Shown: positions 45,863 through 52,349 of the stretch, piece by piece
Numbering within the stretch: the stretch's first letter is position 1
How the letters are laid out: each line of letters begins with the position of its first letter
Source: Gnomoniopsis sp. IMI 355080
Lineage: Eukaryota > Ascomycota > Sordariomycetes > Diaporthales > Gnomoniaceae
Length of the DNA: 52,349 nt
Reading direction: 5' to 3'
NCBI GenBank assembly: GCA_027946555.1
Contig: JAPEVC010000241.1
Coordinates: forward strand, 1 to 52,349
The notes under the pieces: model-generated
What the model was told of the DNA's origin: nothing
The model's input: only the letters and a program-made list of their open reading frames with translations
The model's database searches: none
Position numbers and translations under genes: made by a program

Positions 45863-48453
45863 ATGAACTGGACTGAGGGGGCATTGGTCCGCCACTCTCG
45901 ACCTGGCAAGGGACGGGAGGTCCTCCTACGCCAAAAAGAGTATTTCGCAAGAGTCCGCGCTGGTGTCCCCAATGCCAACGTCAAGACCAGCCCCCCCTCA
46001 ATTTCTTTCTTGGCACATCCAGCGCTTTCATCTCCTGCCCGTCATCGTTCTTCGACTTCCAAGACCTCGGCTCCTTCTTCCTCCAAGAAACGCACTCTGA
46101 ATCATGACCCCTTCAAGACCAGTGGCAGTCACTACTCGCCGAATGATGACGACCTGAAGCTCCCAACCGCTGCCGACTTCCAGGAGGTCCAGGTCAAGGA
46201 GGAGGCTCTCCGCCAGAAGAGACGCAAGCTGCTCCTCAAGGGTGACTGGACCGGCATCAGTCTACAAAAGCCTATCGAGATGGAGTCTTCCAAGCCACGA
46301 ACATCTCGTGGTGGTCCATGGAGCTATTCGAAATCGCGGCATGCGAAGTCCAAAAGCAGGATGCGCCATGTGCTTGGCATTAAGTGCGATGCCGCACAGG
46401 CGGCGAGACATCCAAAAGTAATGTTTAAGACCACAGGACCAACCTCGCCCGTGCAGATGAGAATTCGTGTTGGTAGCCGTGAGAGAGTCTTTGGCGGCAG
46501 CTCCAACGTCAGTCCTCAAAGCAGGACCTGTAGAGATGTTGAATCAAGCCTTCAAGGTACGTGTGATGTCAACGCCTCTCAATGATTTTTGGTCTAATGT
46601 GGTACTTAGTCTCTCACGACCCGGAGTCGACTCACAACGACACGCAGCTAGCACAGACGCACCAGGACAATACACATAATTCCGGGGCCAAACATCAGTC
46701 CCCGAAGTGGCCAGAGCTCCACCAGCCTTTTCCACAACGGCCCTTCCTCCCATCGCTCTTTCGCTCGCCAACAAGCGATTTCGACGATGCAGCAAGCACC
46801 ACTGCCCAAGTTGGAGTCCTCCAGCCTGAAATTCCAGCCTCCCTCGCGGCAAAGAATGAGACATGGTGGAGATTTGTTGGTGGAGAAGCACGCACTCACT
46901 ATGCCAGTGACCTTCAGCCTACTGACTGCGAAACACCAGTGGTGCAGAGGGAGATATCGCCCGGAATCAGCCAGCTCGACGTGCCAAAGACCGTCGGTGA
47001 TGCAGATGGAGAGGTCGGTATTGTTGGAACACCAAAAGTTCCCAACGACCAGATCGACGGGCATCTCGGAGCTTCTACACAGAGACAGAAGGATGTTCTG
47101 CAATTTCACGAGCTTGATTCCTTCTTCGTCGGAGTCTCCGAAGATGCTGAACTTCATCCTACTGATGACGAGGCCAGCTCATCAAGTATGGGGTCAGGAC
47201 CTGTTCCATTCATGGACAGTTTGAAGACTGGGGAAAATGTGGCGTTCGAGCATCAGCCTGGCCTTCCCGATGCCGATGACGTGCCCGATGTCGATGATGT
47301 GTCGATGCAGGTGATGTCTGCCTCTTGCAGTCCAGCTGCAGTAAAATTGCTTCCACAACTTCGCGACGACACGAATTTAGGGGATCACGTCGACGATGTC
47401 GACGCGAGAGATGTACTGCCAGGACCCTATCTGCCCGAGGGCGACCGAGAACTCGTCAAGCTCCCTCATCTACAGAAAGATGTGGTGACGGACCAAGGGC
47501 TGTCCAAGCCTTCCAATACCAAGAAAGATGATAGTGACATGTGGAGAGATTTCATTCTTGATGATTATGACAAAAAATTTCAGGAAGCTTTCGAGGAGGC
47601 AAGGAAAGAGACAGCAAGAAATCTACAGCCTTCTGATCCACCTACCAGCACTGGTGACGATGGAGGCAGTGAGACTTCGCGCCTGGATCAAGAGCCTTCA
47701 AAGACGAATGCAGCCTTGCACATCGACCCCTATTTTGATGTAAACAACTTCACTGAACAGTACGGTTCTTCATCAACCGAGACCTCTACTGTGGCGCCCG
47801 TTAGTCATATAGCCACTTTCGGACACTCGTCGTCTGACCCTCTCGGTGGGCCCGACCCGGCACATTCATGTAGCGGAGCTTCTGTCGGGCGCTCTTCCCC
47901 TGACCTTCTCTGTGCGCCCAATCCAGCAGGTCTGTTCATCAGAGCCAACGTTGCATCTTCGCCTGACCCTCTCTCTGCGCCGGCATCCGCGTATTCATCG
48001 GATAGGATAGTACAGACCGGGGCTGTTGAATCTTCGCGTTCGCCAAAGAACGCCTCGCTGAAACTTGCGGACGAGATCCTCAGCCGGAGTGATCCTTGGC
48101 CTCTCGTCACAGGTGGGCAAGATAATACATCTCTTGTCGCTCATCCATCATCCCTTGCTGAGCACAGCGAAGCCGGCGAAACTTTCAGATTCGCACGCCC
48201 CAAGCCCTTTGTGGGTAGAAAGAAGGCTCATCTGAATGAGCAACGACAAATCGCGTTGTCCGCACCACGAATTCGGGGCAAAGGTATGACCAGGCGTCGG
48301 CAGAAGCGGACTAAAGATGGACGAGCAAGTATCCGTCAGGTGCCCAGCTTTAGTAGCGATCCCATAGAAGAGGTCGAGGATGCTCTGCCAGTCAAAGAAG
48401 CGCAAAAGCCTTCGCTTTTTGGGTCGCTCGACACGGATGAGGGTTTGTGTTGA
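45863..48453 (+). CDS. Uncharacterised 845-residue, mostly disordered protein with MNWTEG N-terminus
   Basis: Exons: 45863-46556 and 46610-48453, joined in phase at G/TC. The first 35 residues (MNWTEGALVRHSR, then LLRQKEYFARVR) resemble a short N-terminal motif seen on many fungal proteins of unknown role; I cannot name its function. A basic segment (about 110-215, with EALRQKRRKLLLKGDW) could bind nucleic acid or be a nuclear signal. The rest is acidic and rich in Ser, Pro and Asp, with no membrane segment or enzyme motif. Residues 636-700 carry two full and one partial copy of a 22-residue repeat (pattern SSxDPLxxPxPA). The end is again basic (KGMTRRRQKRTKDGR). A nuclear or chromatin-associated role is plausible but only inferred. 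Confidence 0.75.
47821..48018 (+). repeat. 66-bp in-frame tandem repeat, about 2.7 copies
   Basis: Units at 47821-47886, 47887-47952 and 47953-48018 (the last diverged and shorter in similarity). The protein pattern keeps Ser-Ser, Asp-Pro-Leu and Pro-x-Pro-Ala at the same spacing. The copies have drifted, so the duplication is not recent. Confidence 0.7.
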
Positions 48454-49151
48454 AAGGTTGATGTGGTCGTAATTTTCTTGGCGCTCTCTGAAGCTTCTTT
48501 GCTCCATCCCGTGTCATCTGGCCTTGGCGGTAATGACCTTCACAAATGGTATGGTAGCTGCATTCTAACATCGGATGAAACAATCTACCTTGGTCTCACA
48601 GGACTTGTAGTCGCTCCAACGCAAAGAAACATAAACAGGATGAAATTCCGATGGTCGTACTGTACCAAAGCTTGTCGTGTGGTATCAGCTACGCTCGGAC
48701 ACCCAGAAAGGCGCGTCTACGCGATATGCCAACAAACTTTCTGTCAGTACACGTGTCGCGCCTTTGAAGTCTTCATCGTGGATAATGACTTGGCTCATTC
48801 GTTTTTTGATGCATCCTCTGGCGTCTGCAGGTCTCACACATCATGAGTCGTTTCTTTGTTGATCTCGCCCCAGAAACTGCCCAGCTCCGTTATCACAGGG
48901 ATCCATTCGCTCCGGCCGTATCTTCTGAAATACTAGGACGCCCCATGAACCGAAAGAACACTTGACTGAAGATTTGCACTTTTTTTCTTACTCCTAGTCC
49001 ACTACTTGTCCCAGGGCATAGCGAACATTTCGGAATAATCAAGAAGACTTTACGTCTGGCTGCATCAGCGATCGCAAAGCCCGCTGCCCACCAAGCGCTC
49101 TGGAAACCTCGAGAGTCTCAACGTAAACAGAAGAAAGAAAGCGTCGCCACA
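48454..49151. other. Intergenic region
   Basis: 700 bases between two plus-strand genes. The right half is a typical purine-rich leader (aaacagaagaaagaaagcg just before the next ATG). Nothing else supported. Confidence 0.5.
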
Positions 49152-49757
49152 ATGATCGACTTCATCTTTCAAGTCGACCTCTCCACGGTCTACATTATTC
49201 ACCGTCGAGACTATGCCTCACCTATCGACAAGAGTGGTATCTCTACCTTACCTCTTGGCGGGCGATTTTACTACACCGCTGCCGAGGCCAACGCCGCGGC
49301 GCGTTCGTACTGCATGCGGGAGGCGTCAAAGGCCGGGACAAGCGGCGCGGTGCATGGTGAGAAGGAGAGCCTGTACCGAGGCGCATGCATGGTGAGAGAG
49401 CAAGGAAGGGAGAAGTTCGAAGTCATTGTGCGAAAGCTGCGGGCTTCGGGGAATGGAGGAGGGGCGATGAGAGGGGAGAGTCGTGGGAGTGTGATGGTTG
49501 GCACGGGGAGGGCTGAAAGCAGGAGAAGTAGCTGGAGCGAGAGGGGGCCAGGAAGCGCGGAGAGTGTACTTTTGGGTTCGGGGAGCAGGAGTGGTGAGAT
49601 GGCGGGTAAAAGGCTGAGTCTGGGTGACAAGCGGCCTGGGACGGGAAACCTCATGGCGGTTGAGGAGGAACAGGACTCGACGGAGACGAGTGAGAGTGCT
49701 CGGGAGAGAAGAGGGAGCCGAATTGGGAGGTTGTGGGGCTCTCTTCGGAGGAAGTGA
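49152..49757 (+). CDS. Uncharacterised 201-residue protein with Gly/Ser/Arg-rich tail
   Basis: One exon from an ATG in good context (cacaATGatc). The first 90 residues look folded: DFIFQVDLSTVYIIHRRDY, then GRFYYTAAEANAAARSYC, then REQGREKFEVIVRKL. This is a pattern of beta strands and helices that I cannot assign to a family. The AEANAAARSY segment followed by a short beta strand suggests a small protein with one alpha/beta unit. Residues 95-201 are low-complexity (Gly, Ser, Arg, Glu) and probably disordered. The opposite strand is open throughout the tail because of codon bias and is not a gene. No signal peptide or membrane helix. Confidence 0.7.
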   Translation: MIDFIFQVDLSTVYIIHRRDYASPIDKSGISTLPLGGRFYYTAAEANAAARSYCMREASKAGTSGAVHGEKESLYRGACMVREQGREKFEVIVRKLRASGNGGGAMRGESRGSVMVGTGRAESRRSSWSERGPGSAESVLLGSGSRSGEMAGKRLSLGDKRPGTGNLMAVEEEQDSTETSESARERRGSRIGRLWGSLRRK

Positions 49758-50012
49758 AGACCACGACACTTTGTATGTGAGGATTGTGCTTCGATATTGG
49801 TGAATAAATGGTGGCTGATGGTGAAAGGGTCAACATGTCCAGGGAATTAAAGGTTCAGAACCAGGTAACACTCTTGAATGCCTTGTTGCTCACTTTTTCC
49901 GGTACGTGTGCTCCATATTTATCAACGTTGAATCCAGATGTGGAACCCCCCTGGACTTCCACGCCAAGTCATAAGCCTTCAACTAACACAATTACTCATC
50001 AATCACATAACC

Positions 50013-50099
50013 GCGCAAATGGTTTAGTGGTAAAATCCATCGTTGCCATTCCAACAACGAATACTCGATGGGCCCCCGGTTCGATTCCGGGTTTGCGCA
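50013..50099 (+). tRNA. tRNA-Gly (anticodon GCC) with 16-nt intron
   Basis: The acceptor stem GCGCAAA pairs with TTTGCGC, with discriminator A at 50099. The A box TGGTTTAGTGG and the B box GGTTCGATTCC are standard. The anticodon stem CATCG/CGATG encloses the loop TTGCCAT, with GCC as anticodon. The intron ttccaacaacgaatac (50049-50064) lies after position 37, the usual place for nuclear tRNA introns. The mature length is 71 nt, normal for eukaryotic tRNA-Gly. A T-run (50123-50128) follows and would stop RNA polymerase III. Confidence 0.96.
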
Positions 50100-50430
50100 G
50101 TCTTTCTGTTCTTTTAATTATACTTTTTTGCTCTCTCTCTCTCTCTCTCCAAGATTTTTTTAAAAAAAAGGGGGAAGGGGGGAGGGGGCCTTTTCTTTTA
50201 TTTGTTTATTGACTAACCAACCCCCCCCCAAACCTTGCCCGTGATCGTTCGGTCGTTCGGTCGTTCGGTCGTTCGGTCGTTGTTTCTTTCATACGTATCG
50301 ATATGGACAACGGCATTCACGTCTCCAGCGCCAGCACCTCGGGCAAACCTGTGCGAGGTACCACGAGTCAGCTTCTATATTCATAAGATTTGATGGCGAA
50401 ACGAATTTCGACCTGCTTTGGAGGAGGACA
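50100..50430. other. Low-complexity region between the tRNA and the membrane-protein gene
   Basis: Contains a CT dinucleotide run (50131-50149), A- and G-rich runs (50160-50190), a C run (50220-50229) and the 8-bp tandem repeat at 50246-50281. No gene. Confidence 0.7.
50246..50281. repeat. 8-bp tandem repeat cgttcggt, 4.5 copies
   Basis: Four perfect copies of cgttcggt from 50246 to 50277, then cgtt. It is a short microsatellite in the 3' flank of the membrane-protein gene. Confidence 0.95.
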
Positions 50431-51602
50431 TCATGCATTTTCGTGAACGGGCTCCGGTTCGACAATGTTGCCGGCAGCTTGACCTTGGGCCGGCGGGTAT
50501 GCTGTAGACATTTCAGGCTGCCCTGCACCGTAACCCGCGTGTGTACCTCTCCGGTGGCGGCGGTGGCGGCGCGGATGATGGTCATAGGGAGGGTATTCAT
50601 ATACTGTGCGGTTTGGTATATGTGCTCTATTGGCCCCGTCGCCAGGATGGGTGTGAGGCGCACTCGTACCGTCCCAGTACGAAACATCGACGTAGGTATC
50701 ATCTTCTGAGGGTGACTCAAACATCCAGACGTATATACTGCGGAGGAAGGAGGCGGCACTGATGATAGGGGGAATCAACTGCGCGGCGGTGTCGAGGTTG
50801 TTGACGCCGTTGATATTGTTCCAAGAGATGACGAGCTCAATGGCAGTAGTGACGATGGCCGCGACGATGACATCTGAGATTGTCCTAATCTGCTGTAATG
50901 CCTCGATACGGTGATGTGAGATTCTGTCGAGTTCTGTAAGCCTTCTTGTTCGCTTCTTCTAAACCTTGTCGCAAAGGCGAGGAAACAAGGGAATGGCTAC
51001 CTCCATTTGCTCTTCTTCCTTCGACACCCGTCGAACAAGCCAATCCAGCGGCTGAACAGCCAGGTGCCCACGGTGAGCATCGCAACATGTAGGACAATAT
51101 TGACGGCGGTGAGAGCCGGACTGTCAAGCGGCAGCTGGCCAAGGAGAAAGCCGTACTGTTGACAGCTTGTATCAGTTCCTGGCGGTCTGACGTAGACACC
51201 GGAGCACCAGAACCAGATTTGCAAGCCCAAAAGTATGGCAAACATGATTGCCATGGCCGTCCTGAAGAGCCAGCCCAATTTCATCCTCGTCCATCGCTCA
51301 GGATCCCACCACGGTTGGCAACACGTTAGAACTCTCCAGAGAAAGACGGGTATCAGGAAATACAATGTGCCGCACAGAATGAGCAGAACAACGTATATTT
51401 CGGCTGGCTGGAGAACCTCGATATTCAGAGCCAGTCCGATGGAAGTGGCGAGGATGGTGAGCCCGTTCAAGAATTTGAAGTTGAGGGCATCAGATTCGGA
51501 AATCCAGCACGCGATGATCATGGCGAACCATTGAAGGTAGAACGAGATCCTGATACCGAGTCCATACGTATCTGGATGGCCTGGAATTTGACAAGCTGCC
51601 AT
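50431..51602 (-). CDS. Fungal seven-helix integral membrane protein of unknown function
   Basis: 371 residues. Exons: 51001-51602 and 50431-50944. The N-terminus MAACQIPGHPDTYGLGIRI leads into a first helix (SFYLQWFAMIIACWI), a motif I associate with a large group of fungal membrane proteins without known function. Further helices are LNGLTILATSIGLAL, IYVVLLILCGTLYFLIPVF, LFRTAMAIMFAILLGLQIW, VNIVLHVAMLTVGTWLF, ISDVIVAAIVTTAIELVI and LIPPIISAASFLRSIYVW, seven in all. The C-terminal 80 residues are polar, with a His/Arg cluster (HHPRRHRRHRRG) and a Pro-rich end. The splice joins AG/GTAGCC to an ACAAG/AAGG acceptor; this is the only phase-consistent join I found that gives RRLTELDRISHHR. It could be a receptor, but no ligand or G-protein motif is visible. 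Confidence 0.8.
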
Positions 51603-52349
51603 CTTAGTGCATAGAGTACGATGTTCCGGCCATGAGGCTGAGACCCAAGAGCGAGTAGCAGGTGGTCAAGAACCTCCAGTCCCGCCTTTCCTCGCAGACA
51701 GCTGATAGCATCCGCATTAAGTAAACGTGTGCCGTCGGGCACGAGCCTCATCCTACACTCTGCACACATATTCTGTAGTGATAAGGCTGTGCCATAGTCG
51801 CACGCTTTGGCGCAGTGATCACGTCCGACGTCGGTCCCCAGCCCACACGGCTTTATACCAGCGGCAAGCAGCACACATCCACAGAAAGACGCTATCCCGC
51901 AGTGTGCAGCTACCGGCATCGACCGAGGAGGTCGGAGAGGAGGGGGCTCGGGTGGGTGATGTAGTCGAGCCACGTTCAGATTGTCCTCTGATTGGGTGCG
52001 TCGCACTGCAGGCTGTGCCGTTCTGACAGCTCGCCCACGTTTCGCTTGAAATCTGTACCGCGTGAGGCATGATTTTAGTGGCGCCATTCACGCACTCACG
52101 CCGGGCCACTTGGACAAGAAGCCAGGGGCGCGGGCTACGTAGGTATGCAGGCGAAAGAAAAGGTGCAATTGTATTGTGTCCTGACCGAGATGTTCCCATG
52201 GTGACAGAGATCTGTCAGCATGACGCCAAACCACAGACCAGTGACGAGGTGCGTCCAATTTTCCACGTGTACGAATGAAAGTCAGGAACCAATATCCAGG
52301 CCAAAAGTGAGGCGAGGGCGGGAAAAAGGCCCACCGGGAGGAGGTGGGG
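51603..52349. other. 5' flank of the membrane-protein gene, end of window
   Basis: Two overlapping minus-strand frames cross this area. Neither has a recognisable motif, and one overlaps the start of the membrane protein in another frame. It may hold the leader or an unseen first exon of that gene or of a neighbour beyond the edge. Not resolved. Confidence 0.4.

Noticed and set aside
49271..49769. Two Pro/Leu/Ser-rich minus-strand frames
   Set aside because: Antisense of the Gly/Ser/Arg-rich tail of the 201-residue protein; low complexity only.
51518..52087. 189-residue minus-strand frame upstream of the membrane protein
   Set aside because: No recognisable motif and it overlaps the start of the seven-helix protein in another frame; left unresolved and not called.

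Overview
This is nuclear DNA of a filamentous ascomycete (Pezizomycotina, most likely a Sordariomycete). The evidence is short GT-AG introns of about 50-120 nt with CTAAY-type branch sites, a tRNA-Gly(GCC) with a 16-nt intron next to the anticodon, a group II fungal G-alpha subunit, a kinase/C2H2 protein of a type typical of this group, and families such as LsdA and the GPR1/FUN34/YaaH acetate transporters. No bacterial operon, CRISPR array, intact transposon or virus was seen. All exon models were made by hand from conserved protein motifs and splice signals, and reading phase was checked across every junction.

Layout from left to right. A small Ser-rich protein (-, 142-462) is followed by a non-coding stretch. 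A large multidomain phosphatidylserine decarboxylase (PSD2 type, +, 4774-8390) faces an SDR oxidoreductase (-, 9880-10839). A Ras-like GTPase (-, 11534-12268) is separated by 2.8 kb from a block with metabolic and developmental character: a salicylate-hydroxylase-like flavoprotein (+, 15090-16611), a secreted LsdA-like protein (+, 17915-19092), an acetate-transporter-family protein (+, 20548-21902) and an aldo-keto reductase (+, 22475-23502). Then come four minus-strand genes: a protein kinase with a C-terminal zinc finger (23779-27474), a seven-knuckle CCHC protein like Gis2/CNBP (28845-29622), a membrane-anchored GH3 beta-glucosidase (31339-34254) and a G-alpha subunit (36246-37602).

A 4.7-kb gene-poor gap (37603-42327) is rich in a palindromic motif. 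It is followed by spermidine synthase (+, 42505-44035), which converges on a Nit2-type amidase (-, 44179-45216). Two uncharacterised proteins (+, 45863-48453 and 49152-49757), the tRNA-Gly gene and a seven-helix membrane protein (-, 50431-51602) complete the window.

Most genes are ordinary housekeeping or signalling functions and do not form one pathway. Signalling is well represented (Ras-like GTPase, G-alpha, kinase). The 15-23.5 kb block could be a loose catabolic neighbourhood, but nothing proves co-function. I found no convincing new defence or mobile system. The strongest unexplained signal is the 10-bp palindrome TACCTAGGTA: six exact copies, all intergenic, with many near-copies. Next are a stop-free, in-frame intron in the Ras-like gene and an open, basic N-terminal extension on spermidine synthase.
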